DNA of 35,640 nucleotides from Deltaproteobacteria bacterium CG11_big_fil_rev_8_21_14_0_20_45_16 (lineage in GTDB: Bacteria > Bdellovibrionota > UBA2394): positions 1 through 35,640 of the forward strand of contig PCXB01000001.1 of the NCBI GenBank assembly GCA_002787535.1, read 5' to 3'. The notes below the pieces were generated by a model, which worked only from the letters and a program-made list of their open reading frames with translations, ran no database searches and was not told where the DNA came from. This document shows positions 7,116 through 14,945 of this stretch, in pieces (positions within the stretch are counted from its first letter, which is position 1; each line of letters opens with the position of its first letter). Position numbers and translations under genes: made by a program.

Positions 7116-8567
7116 TCAAATCACGATGGGGATCCAAAAATAGGCGACTAAGCTAATCAGTACCCAAAATATCAAATTCAACCAAAAGCCAATCTTGATC
7201 ATCTCGGTCAGATGTATCCTTTTGCTATGGAAGACGATCGCGTTAGGAGGTGTCGCCATCGGCATCATAAAAGAAAGCGAAGCGCCAAAGGTCACCGCGA
7301 AGATGAGGGCGATACCTTGAGCCTGACCAAGCGCCCCACTTAGGGACCCCACAATAGGAACAATAAGTGCCGCCACAGCCGTGTTCGATCCGATTTCGGT
7401 AAACATGATGCTAACGAGAACAATGATCAAAATCAGTACCCATACGCCAAGATCCAGAAGCCCGGTCAACTGATAGGCCATCCACTGATCAAAACCCGTT
7501 ATCTGAAAGGCTTTGGCCAATGTAAGGCCGCCGCCAAAAAGAAGCAAAATAGACCAAGAGACCTTTGAGAGATCATGAAGCGCTAACAGGGCCTCTCCGG
7601 TTTTTTCCGCTGATGGTATGAGGTACAGAACAACGATAGCAGCAACGGCAATCCAAGTATCCGTTATCGCATTTCCAGGTATCAGTGGGCGTAGAATCCA
7701 AGCCATAGCCGTCAAAATAAATACAATCAACACGCGCTTTTGGTTTTTGGACCATCTCGAAAATTCAATTGATTTTTGGAGATCCCCTATTGAAATTCCC
7801 TTCCGCAAATAAAAAAATCGAATGACCAACCAGCAAGCCAACAATCCAAATATCAAAAGCGGAGCCGCCATAATAAACCATCTCCCAAAAGATGGGGCCC
7901 AGAGGTCATTATTCTCTAGATAACCTATCAATATAGCATTTGGCGGGCTTCCAATAATCGTGCCCACCCCGCCAATAGAAGCCGAATAAGCCACTCCAAA
8001 CAAAAGAGCCTTTTCGATATCAACTGAATGCTTTGAAAACTTTTTGGCCACAGCCAGCGCCATCGGTAACATCATAAAAGCGCAAGCCGTATTCGAAATC
8101 CACATCGAAAGAGCCGCGGTGATCAGCATAAATCCCAACAACAAAAAGGAAACACTTCGGCTAAAAAAGGGAAGGATTCGCTCTGCCAAGGCCTGATGCA
8201 ATTTCCATTTTTCCAAGGCAATGGAAATCAAAAAACCTCCAAGAAACAAAAATATAATGTCTGACCCGTAAATCGGCGTGACTTCCGACAGCTTCAAAAT
8301 GTTTGAGCTTGGAAGCACGAGAATAGGTAACAAGGCCGTAACTCCCAGCGGCAGCAGTTCACTTAGCCACCAGGCCATCATCCAAGCCATCAAGCCCAAA
8401 ACGACATGGGCATCATGACTCAATTCAGAAATCTTTAAAAATGGGATGATAGCAAATAGAAGAGGCCCTAATAGAACTCCAAGCATTTTAAATGAACTAT
8501 TATTTCTTCCTGATTTTTTGACGCTGCCGACTTCCACAATATGGAGTTTACAGAGAAGGCCCCCCAT
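7116..8567 (-). CDS. SLC13/DASS-family sodium:dicarboxylate (or anion) symporter
   Basis: A 483-residue protein with about 11-12 membrane helices. Both Ser-Asn-Thr signatures of the DASS family are present: SMWISNTACAFMMLP (SNT at 158-160) and EIGSNTAVAALIVP (SNT at 394-396). They form the substrate- and Na+-binding tips of two re-entrant hairpins. GTIIGSPPNAIL and the later MATPPNAIVF are also typical. Family substrates include succinate, malate, fumarate and sometimes sulfate. The 5' end overlaps pckA by 20 bp, pointing to translational coupling and C4-dicarboxylate uptake feeding gluconeogenesis. ATG at 8567 gives a 27-residue hydrophilic leader; ATG at 8486 (MLGVLLGPLLF) is an alternative start. 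Confidence 0.88.
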   Translation of the reverse strand: MGGLLCKLHIVEVGSVKKSGRNNSSFKMLGVLLGPLLFAIIPFLKISELSHDAHVVLGLMAWMMAWWLSELLPLGVTALLPILVLPSSNILKLSEVTPIYGSDIIFLFLGGFLISIALEKWKLHQALAERILPFFSRSVSFLLLGFMLITAALSMWISNTACAFMMLPMALAVAKKFSKHSVDIEKALLFGVAYSASIGGVGTIIGSPPNAILIGYLENNDLWAPSFGRWFIMAAPLLIFGLLACWLVIRFFYLRKGISIGDLQKSIEFSRWSKNQKRVLIVFILTAMAWILRPLIPGNAITDTWIAVAAIVVLYLIPSAEKTGEALLALHDLSKVSWSILLLFGGGLTLAKAFQITGFDQWMAYQLTGLLDLGVWVLILIIVLVSIMFTEIGSNTAVAALIVPIVGSLSGALGQAQGIALIFAVTFGASLSFMMPMATPPNAIVFHSKRIHLTEMIKIGFWLNLIFWVLISLVAYFWIPIVI

Positions 8568-10056
8568 TTTGTAAACAAGAGGCTTCCATATGCGAAGAAA
8601 AGTTTTCCATATTTCGATGAAATTTTTCAGCTAGTATTTTAGCTCCAGGCAAATCATCAAATTCAAGATACTGGCTCGCCATGTTTGGACACTGTGTCGG
8701 CACCTCAAAATTAAAAACGGAATGCTTCTTCGTTTTTTGCTTCGCTAACTCTCCCGACTGAATGGATGAAAGAATTTGGCGGCTGACCTTCAAAGGATAC
8801 CGCTGACTCTTCCCATAGCCACCGCTCATCCATCCGGTATTGAGCAGCCAAAATTGAGCTCCACTTTTCTTTGCAAACTCCGCCAAAAGGCCTGCATAAA
8901 TATTAGAAGGCCTTGGCATAAAGGGGGCTCCAAAGCAGGTGCTAAAAGCTGCCTGAGGTTCTTTTACACCCAACTCTGTTCCCGCCACTTTAGCGGTATA
9001 TCCAGACACAAAATAATACTGTGCCTGCCATTCATCCAATCTAGCCACAGCCGGCATGACACCAAAGGCATCAGCTGTCAAAAAGACAATGCTACGCGGA
9101 GCCTCGGCCTCTTTGTTCATAGGAAATACTTTGCTCAATGCTTCGAGGGAATACGAGCCGCGAGTATTCTCGGTTTTTACGCGATCACTAAAGTCTACAA
9201 TGCCTGTACGAGGATCGAAGCCAACATTTTCCATTATACTTCCGAACTGATTCACGGCTTTAAAAATCTCTGGCTCTGATTCAAGGCTCAAGTCAATTAA
9301 CTTGGCGTAACAACCACCTTCCAAATTCGAAATGCCCGTATGCGACCAAACAATTTCATCATCTCCGATCAAATAACGATCGGGACTTGCCGACAAAGTT
9401 GTCTTGCCCGTCCCGGACAAGCCGAACAATACGCAAGAGTTAGATCCATCCTCCAAGCAATTGGCAGAAGAATGCATGGAAAGAAAACCATGTTCAGGCA
9501 ATAAAAAATTACAAAGCGTAAATGCTGATTTCTTAATTTCACCCGCATAGGCCGTACCCACAATGCCCACCTTTAAATCTGCAGCATCTAAAACAAGTAA
9601 GGTCGGATTGGGGAAATTCACACCAATTGTCGCGGTCGTATCGTAGGGTAGATGGTCGATTTCGATTCTTTTATCTTTTGGAAATCCAGGAACCGTAAAG
9701 CTAGGTGTTTGACGAAACATATTCTCGGCGAACGCAATATGCCATGGCGAACTCGATCGCACTCGAATCGGAAAGGGTCCGACGTAACCATTAAATTCAA
9801 AAACCTTATCTTCCAGACAATTCAATTTCTTTGAAACAGCCGATAAAAATTCACGGGCCACTCCCGAGTCAATTTCTTGGTTCGTTTTTGACCAGGCTAT
9901 TTTGTCAAAACTCTCCGAACGATTGGAAATATAACGATCATTGACTGCTCGCCCGGTATATTTACCGGTCGCCACGACTAACGCGCCATCCCTACTCAAA
10001 TGACCCAAATTTTGATGAATACTTTCTTCGATAAACCAAGATTTTTGTGAATTCAT
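8548..10056 (-). CDS. pckA: Phosphoenolpyruvate carboxykinase (ATP)
   Basis: Converts oxaloacetate plus ATP to PEP, CO2 and ADP, the entry to gluconeogenesis. The 502-residue length is close to the usual 520-540. Visible motifs are the kinase-1a P-loop GLSGTGKTTL (212-221), kinase-2 GDDE (231-234) with metal-binding Asp, NLEGGCYAK (244-252), ENTRGSY, and the N-terminal TGKYTGRAVNDRY and GYVGPFPIRV segments typical of the ATP-dependent type. The start MNSQKSWFIEESIHQNLGHL matches the family's early part without a long extension. The downstream partner is the overlapping DASS transporter. All catalytic segments appear intact. Confidence 0.96.
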   Translation of the reverse strand: MNSQKSWFIEESIHQNLGHLSRDGALVVATGKYTGRAVNDRYISNRSESFDKIAWSKTNQEIDSGVAREFLSAVSKKLNCLEDKVFEFNGYVGPFPIRVRSSSPWHIAFAENMFRQTPSFTVPGFPKDKRIEIDHLPYDTTATIGVNFPNPTLLVLDAADLKVGIVGTAYAGEIKKSAFTLCNFLLPEHGFLSMHSSANCLEDGSNSCVLFGLSGTGKTTLSASPDRYLIGDDEIVWSHTGISNLEGGCYAKLIDLSLESEPEIFKAVNQFGSIMENVGFDPRTGIVDFSDRVKTENTRGSYSLEALSKVFPMNKEAEAPRSIVFLTADAFGVMPAVARLDEWQAQYYFVSGYTAKVAGTELGVKEPQAAFSTCFGAPFMPRPSNIYAGLLAEFAKKSGAQFWLLNTGWMSGGYGKSQRYPLKVSRQILSSIQSGELAKQKTKKHSVFNFEVPTQCPNMASQYLEFDDLPGAKILAEKFHRNMENFSSHMEASCLQNGGPSL

Positions 10057-10129
10057 ATCGTGGGTATATTCTCTAGCCTATTGCCCTGGCAATCGAAGAA
10101 TCCCATGGAACTTCGACGTACAAATGGAA

Positions 10130-10690
10130 CTATTCGCCGCCACTCATACGCCTTTGGATAGATTCTCGCTGATCCCTGGTTAACGTGCCCGGTGGCCTCG
10201 AACTGCTTAGGCTACCTCTCGCACGATTTTGGCGAATTTGGGCCTCTAAGGCTCGAACCCTTTCCCTAGGGCTCAAATTCTTATCCCCCTGAGAATAGCT
10301 ACCCGCTCCATGTCCATCATACTTTTGTCCCCGCGCACGACCATCACTCGATCCCCCATCTGACGCCAAGTCGTCAGGATAAATTCCCTCCAGTAAACTT
10401 TCCGTCGGAAGAACGACACTTGATTTCGGATTAGGATCTCTAACAGCCGTTTCCACCTCATCGGGTTCAGCATCAAGTGAATTTGGCGATACTTGCTGAG
10501 TCGCAAAAGATGGCATCGAAGGCAAATCAATTCGAGTTTCTATGGCTTGGACTGCCGCGCGATTAGACCTTCGGTACTCTACCCATTCGGCATAAAGAGG
10601 ATGACTTAACCCGGCGGCAGGAATTCGAGCCATCTCGAAACCAAAGGAAAACTTCCAAGCAAAACTCTGATTAGCCTTAACTTCCGCCAA
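10130..10690 (-). CDS. Unknown protein, disordered and charged C-terminus
   Basis: 186 codons with no recognised domain. The first 60 residues are mixed (FAWKFSFGFEMARIPAAGLS, HPLYAEWVEYRRSN). The rest is hydrophilic and low complexity, with DGGSSDGRARGQKYDG, GSYSQGD and an Arg/Gln-rich tail (RERVRALEAQIRQNRARG) that may form a short helix. The proposed TTG start at 10690 lies 1 nt after the stop of the gene before it. The frame is actually open back to 10741 (NLDFLSSPRTREWAKLRLAE), with no ATG before 10633, so a frameshift joining it to that gene is possible. It is the last gene of the predicted Fur-controlled unit. Confidence 0.5.
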   Translation of the reverse strand: MAEVKANQSFAWKFSFGFEMARIPAAGLSHPLYAEWVEYRRSNRAAVQAIETRIDLPSMPSFATQQVSPNSLDAEPDEVETAVRDPNPKSSVVLPTESLLEGIYPDDLASDGGSSDGRARGQKYDGHGAGSYSQGDKNLSPRERVRALEAQIRQNRARGSLSSSRPPGTLTRDQRESIQRRMSGGE

Positions 10691-10691
10691 C

Positions 10692-11228
10692 CTAAGCTTC
10701 GCCCATTCGCGAGTCCGAGGCGAGGAGAGAAAATCCAGATTTCAGCAAGCTTTGAATAGATCGATCCAAGCCTTCAATTTCATCCAAACTAATTCGATTC
10801 GTTTTAACGAGAATTCGTAAAGATCCAAGATACCAATCAGAGTATAAGGCCTCCTTCAAAAGAAGCACGAAATCCGGTAGATCAGCGGACGAAAGTCGAC
10901 TTCCATTAAGACTCTTTATCACCGCCATGGATCCCAGCATACTTTTATGAATCGAATCTAGCTCTGGCCCATGCTCTCTTTTAATAGTTTCACCCGAAAG
11001 ATTGATGATTTCCTTAATTTTTTCTCGCATGAATTGATCACTAAGAACAAAAGCGCTTGAACGAACCTGCTTCCATGGCTCACTACGATCTTCGTGCCTC
11101 TGCGCGAGCCAAGAGAACATGGCGCAGGCCCGCAAATCAGCTTCCAAATCAAGTGCGGCTAGACACCCCAATAAAAGAATAAAAACCCTAAACATCTCGG
11201 GAGCTTTTGTAGCAGAAAGCCAGCCCAT
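10692..11228 (-). CDS. Exported helical protein of unknown function
   Basis: ATG at 11228 (MGWLSATKAPEMFRVFILLL) has GGAAGG about 10 nt upstream and is preferred; a TTG at 11279 overlapping the previous stop and an ATG at 11195 are alternatives. A hydrophobic segment RVFILLLGCLAALDL looks like a signal sequence, possibly a lipoprotein signal (LLGC). The mature part (about 150 residues) is helical, with phrases such as DQFMREKIKEIINLSGETIK and DLPDFVLLLKEALYSDWYLG. No family is recognised. It follows the DUF6607-like gene with an 8-bp overlap counted from the TTG start, so the three genes 12147 to 10130 probably form one iron-responsive transcript. It may be fused to the next ORF by a frameshift near 10692-10741. 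Confidence 0.6.
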   Translation of the reverse strand: MGWLSATKAPEMFRVFILLLGCLAALDLEADLRACAMFSWLAQRHEDRSEPWKQVRSSAFVLSDQFMREKIKEIINLSGETIKREHGPELDSIHKSMLGSMAVIKSLNGSRLSSADLPDFVLLLKEALYSDWYLGSLRILVKTNRISLDEIEGLDRSIQSLLKSGFSLLASDSRMGEA

Positions 11229-11271
11229 GACAAGCTGGCCTTCCAAGGTCTCAAAATTTCTAATAAAAGTC

Positions 11272-12147
11272 TTATTCAACTACCTGGCGTATCATAGCTC
11301 CGATCTCTGCAAGCTCTAGACTTGTATTAGGATTGCTAGCAATCTCCTCCCCGATCTGCATAAAGCTACCAATGAGACGGTAAGATTTGAGGTGATAGGA
11401 ATCTTTTCCTTCAAGTTCCGCCCCCCAAGCTTTCTGGACTAATTTCCAAAAATCCTTCTGGCTGTTCCAGTAAGCCTCGGCGTTCTCACACAGCGGATGT
11501 TCTATCCTTTGATAGTGAATCAAACCAGACTCCATAGAAATAAGCTCCCGCTCGGTCGAGAGCCGAATTTTTTGGTTCGCATAAAACTCTTGAGAGCCAG
11601 ATTGATCAGCACGAAGACTCATAAATCGATGGAGCAGATCATAAGCCTTTCCATCAGGGCGAGGATTTGTCTTAATCTCGCGACGGGGAAGTGGAGCATC
11701 TACGGAAGTCTGAAAAACACCCCCGTTCCATTGTCCGCTGGATTCATATCGCAAACTTTCGTCGAGTTGATAGTCCCGATAAACCCAGCTCCCTTCTTCA
11801 ACTTTTTGATCTTCTCGCTTCCACCGCATTCCCGATTGGTAATTCCAGACCACCGGTGCTTCATACTCCCATTCTTCGCGCCAGTGTTTAGCAATCTCAG
11901 TCGAATCGCCTTGAATGGAAGCATCAGGATCTTCACCTATGACAATACGTTGAAGAGAAAACTTATTATTCTCTATTTCTTCAAACGCAACCCACTCCAT
12001 CGCATCGGCGGTTAAATTAGAGCTAGGTGTATTATTATCATAAAACTCATAGCTGACCTTAAAACATCCTGATCGAGCTTTTATCGACTCAATATCATCC
12101 GAATACGAGTTCGTTAGAGCGCTGACCAAAATCAAATTCAATATCAT
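11272..12147 (-). CDS. DUF6607-like exported protein, predicted Fur-regulated
   Basis: 291 residues with a short N-terminal export signal (MILNLILVSALTNSYS). The order of motifs matches my recollection of the DUF6607 family: SGCFKVSYEF near the start, AMEWVAFEEI, IAKHWREEWEYE, the SLRYESSGQWNGG strand, DAPLPRRE, and CENAEAYWNSQKDFWKLVQK near the end. The biochemical function of this family is not known. A 31-bp palindrome with a classic Fur-box core lies 64 bp upstream of the ATG, so expression should rise on iron limitation. Together these suggest an envelope protein of iron or heme acquisition; that is inference. ATG at 12147 has AAAGGGA upstream. Confidence 0.7.
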   Translation of the reverse strand: MILNLILVSALTNSYSDDIESIKARSGCFKVSYEFYDNNTPSSNLTADAMEWVAFEEIENNKFSLQRIVIGEDPDASIQGDSTEIAKHWREEWEYEAPVVWNYQSGMRWKREDQKVEEGSWVYRDYQLDESLRYESSGQWNGGVFQTSVDAPLPRREIKTNPRPDGKAYDLLHRFMSLRADQSGSQEFYANQKIRLSTERELISMESGLIHYQRIEHPLCENAEAYWNSQKDFWKLVQKAWGAELEGKDSYHLKSYRLIGSFMQIGEEIASNPNTSLELAEIGAMIRQVVE

Positions 12148-12211
12148 TGTTACATTCCCTTTCTGGATAAAAATAAAAGAAGTTGAATAGAAAAAACTAG
12201 GTTCATGATCA

Positions 12212-12242
12212 ATTGCTATTGATAATGATTATCAATAGCAAT
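12212..12242. promoter_or_regulatory. Fur box: 31-bp perfect palindrome
   Basis: The half-site ATTGCTATTGATAAT (12212-12226), a single central G (12227) and its exact reverse complement (12228-12242) form a perfect 15-1-15 palindrome. Its core GATAATGATTATC matches the Fur consensus (GATAATGATAATCATTATC) closely. It sits upstream of the DUF6607-like gene on the minus strand and just after the stop of the gene at 12251-13429, so it should control 12147 to 10130. With a one-base centre it is a protein-binding palindrome rather than a good hairpin. Confidence 0.88.
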
Positions 12243-12250
12243 AATAAACT

Positions 12251-13429
12251 TCAGATCCTAGTTCGGCCCGCCAAAGCCCGAAATCCGGCTTTGCATTGAG
12301 TGCCTAAGTTTTTAAGCCAGACACTAAGGTTCTTTCGCTCCAAACCCATCCAGGCAACGCCACCCGCTCCACCCAAAGCTAAAAGTCCAAGATGTGCCAT
12401 ATTGAGATCCATCAGGGGTAACGAAATTACCGGTTTCAACAATGGAAGAGTCGAAAATATATAAGTCGGCGCAATAAGCATTCCTGCCAGCAATTCAAGG
12501 TTTGTGGCTAGGCGCCGGCGTGCTGGCCCCGATTGTTCAAACTGATTGATGCTCGAATGAACCGTTGTTCGAGCCAACATATTAAAGATGCTTGCGGGAA
12601 CAGCAATCGATATCATTTTTGCCAGTCCAGACAATGAGGCGGAAAGACTGGGGTCTTTCAGAGCCTCCAGAATTTGAGGCCATTGAGAAACCAAGTAGAA
12701 ATCGATTGAAAAAATTAGACTCAAGGCAAACTGACGTCCGAAGCGCTCCCATGTATTTAGCCTTAGATTGTGATTAGATAGAAACCGCCGATAGAGAATC
12801 AAAGGCAAAACATGGGCGACATCTAACACAACCATCGGAACAGCGACCGACAAAGGCATGCCGACTTTTCCTGCTAAGCCTGCCATTCCTTCAGGAAGGG
12901 ATACCGAAAGGGCGGTAACTATTGGAGGCCCCAACATTAAAGTCCAAGCGAGACTCTCATCTAGAACAAGCTTGGGAGCGACCATCAACAGCTCATAGGG
13001 AATGGGTTTGGCCAAATCCTCGCGGCGCGGAAGCATATTGAGGGATTTTTCCAATAAACCTGACGGATGCCTGATACTAGTGACGGCAACCTCCTTCCGG
13101 TAGAATAAGCTAATCTGATCTTCGGCTAAGGCTTGATAATCGCGAGCCAAATCCCCCAAAATTGGAGCCCCGATAAGGACAATCTGTTTACCGCTGAGAT
13201 CTGGCTTGCTCTCAAAAAACTGCCTTATGCCTTCCACGCTCAGCGGCGCCAAAGGCTCCCTGGTCGTCGTGAAGTCGCTAGTCTCAGGATTGGCCAGGCT
13301 CTCCGCCTCACTAAGGTAAAGGCCAGGAGCGCGACCCCGAAAGCGAATGTTCTCCTCTAAGCCTTGAGCTTGCAGCCCCAGGATATTCACAAAAATGAAC
13401 AAAAACCATGGCCGAAAACGTCGATACAT
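12251..13429 (-). CDS. Exported/membrane protein of unknown function
   Basis: 392 residues with a good start: ATG at 13429 preceded by GGGAGGGGTGA. An N-terminal signal or anchor segment (FLFIFVNILGLQAQG) is followed by about 130 soluble residues including SGKQIVLIGAPILGDLARDY. Five to six hydrophobic segments follow from about residue 150 (LMLGPPIVTALSVSL, VAVPMVVLDVAHVLPLILY, FALSLIFSIDFYLV, LLALGGAGGVAWMGL). The tail is basic. The layout suggests a soluble extracytoplasmic domain in front of a membrane domain. No family is recognised. It is divergent from hppA and lies upstream of the Fur box, so it is probably a separate transcript. Confidence 0.6.
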   Translation of the reverse strand: MYRRFRPWFLFIFVNILGLQAQGLEENIRFRGRAPGLYLSEAESLANPETSDFTTTREPLAPLSVEGIRQFFESKPDLSGKQIVLIGAPILGDLARDYQALAEDQISLFYRKEVAVTSIRHPSGLLEKSLNMLPRREDLAKPIPYELLMVAPKLVLDESLAWTLMLGPPIVTALSVSLPEGMAGLAGKVGMPLSVAVPMVVLDVAHVLPLILYRRFLSNHNLRLNTWERFGRQFALSLIFSIDFYLVSQWPQILEALKDPSLSASLSGLAKMISIAVPASIFNMLARTTVHSSINQFEQSGPARRRLATNLELLAGMLIAPTYIFSTLPLLKPVISLPLMDLNMAHLGLLALGGAGGVAWMGLERKNLSVWLKNLGTQCKAGFRALAGRTRI

Positions 13430-13557
13430 TCACCCCTCCCGACAAGATACAAAGCTTTTCTCAGAGGCGGCCGAGGCAAGACAAGTGAAAGATTAATAAA
13501 TGCTGCTTTATTTAGTTTTGGGGGCCAGCTTAGATTGTTTCAATCAGGAGAAAAAAT

Positions 13558-14910
13558 ATGGGCGTTAAAAACAGACTGTATGTTGGACTTAAATCTATTC
13601 TTTCCTCGGCATGCGTCGTCTTGCCAAGCATGGCCCAGGCCAGCGAAGCCGACCTCAAGATCCCCGACCTAAATGTCTACTTTACATTGTTCGGCAACGA
13701 AATTTCTGGCCGAAGTATTCTTTGGTTTGGGTTTATTGTCGTTGGCGCCGGTCTATTGTTTGGATTTCTTGAGTACTTTAAAGTTCGAAAACTACCCGCT
13801 CATCAATCCATGCTGGATATTTCGAGTTTAATTTACGAAACATGCAAGACCTATCTTTTGCAACAAGCGAAACTTTTGTTGGCGTTAGAAGTCATTGTCG
13901 GTGTTGCCATTTTTTATTATTTTTTCGTCCTGGAAAATATGGAAATTAGCCGTGTACTTACAATCCTAGCCTGGTCGGTTTTAGGAATTTTGGGTTCCTT
14001 CGGTGTTGCCTGGTTTGGCATTCGTTTAAATAATTTTGCCAACAGTCGAACGGCCTTCGCTTCTTTGGCAGGCAAATCCTTTCCTGTCATGTCCATTCCC
14101 CTTCAATCCGGAATGTCGATCGGTGTTGTTTTGATCTGCGTTGAACTGATGATGATGATCAGCATTTTGCTTTTTGTATCACCCGAGAACGCCGGTGCCT
14201 GCTTTATTGGATTTGCGATTGGCGAATCCCTCGGCGCGTCAGCCCTCCGAATTTGCGGCGGGATTTTTACAAAGATTGCCGACATTGGCTCAGATCTGAT
14301 GAAAATTGTTTTCAATATTAAAGAAGATGACGCTCGAAATCCGGGCGTCATTGCTGACTGTACGGGTGACAATGCCGGAGATTCGGTAGGTCCCACGGCT
14401 GACGGTTTTGAAACCTACGGCGTTACCGGCGTGGCCTTGATTAGTTTTATTGTTCTCGCGGTTGGAATGAATTTTGACGAAACCGGCGCCATCACATCAG
14501 GTGCAAACACGGCAGAACTTCAAGCTCGCATCATTGTATGGATCTTTGCGATGCGAATCTTGATGATTTTTACGTCAATTGCTTCGTATCTTATCAATGA
14601 TCTGATTTCCAGGCTGCTCTTTAAGGATAAGGATGATTTCGACTTTGAAACTCCTTTAACAAGCTTGGTATGGGTCACTTCTATTTTTTCGATCATCGTT
14701 ACCTATTTTGTAAGCGAGATGCTGATCGGCGATATGGTCAATGGTATGTGGTGGAAACTTTCGACGATCATCAGCTGTGGAACTTTGGCAGCGGCTGTTA
14801 TCCCAGAGCTTACTAAGATTTTTACTTCTTCGAAATCTAAGCATGTCAATGAAGTCGTCATGGCCTCCCGAGAAGGTGGCGCCTCACTTAATATTTTTCG
14901 GGCCTTGTAG
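13558..14910 (+). CDS. hppA: Membrane-bound pyrophosphatase, N-terminal two-fifths to half (frameshifted)
   Basis: Ion-pumping pyrophosphatase: hydrolyses PPi and moves H+ (or Na+) across the membrane. ATG at 13558 has AGGAG upstream. After an early leader-like segment and several helices it carries the catalytic region CGGIFTKIADIGSDLM, then EDDARNPGVIADCTGDNAGD and GPTADGFETYGVTG, equivalent to the PPi/Mg-binding loops of the family. The frame ends REGGASLNIFRAL and stop at 14908-14910. Relatives continue SGLVAGNFSAFWKGLVM, and that exact kind of sequence is present in the -1 frame from 14898. One missing T in the T5 run at 14894-14898 explains it. Unless corrected by slippage, the product is truncated and should be inactive. 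Confidence 0.9.
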   Translation: MGVKNRLYVGLKSILSSACVVLPSMAQASEADLKIPDLNVYFTLFGNEISGRSILWFGFIVVGAGLLFGFLEYFKVRKLPAHQSMLDISSLIYETCKTYLLQQAKLLLALEVIVGVAIFYYFFVLENMEISRVLTILAWSVLGILGSFGVAWFGIRLNNFANSRTAFASLAGKSFPVMSIPLQSGMSIGVVLICVELMMMISILLFVSPENAGACFIGFAIGESLGASALRICGGIFTKIADIGSDLMKIVFNIKEDDARNPGVIADCTGDNAGDSVGPTADGFETYGVTGVALISFIVLAVGMNFDETGAITSGANTAELQARIIVWIFAMRILMIFTSIASYLINDLISRLLFKDKDDFDFETPLTSLVWVTSIFSIIVTYFVSEMLIGDMVNGMWWKLSTIISCGTLAAAVIPELTKIFTSSKSKHVNEVVMASREGGASLNIFRAL

Positions 14911-14945
14911 CTGGCAATTTTAGTGCTTTTTGGAAAGGCCTCGTC

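Noticed and set aside
8776-9279. A 167-codon plus-strand ORF inside the PEP carboxykinase gene.
   Set aside because: The minus strand carries all pckA motifs over the same bases; the plus ORF is a shadow.
14880-14910. Programmed -1 frameshifting in the pyrophosphatase gene.
   Set aside because: The zero-frame codons ATT TTT CGG do not form a standard X XXY YYZ slippery heptamer, no clear downstream stem was seen, and the family is not known to use recoding.
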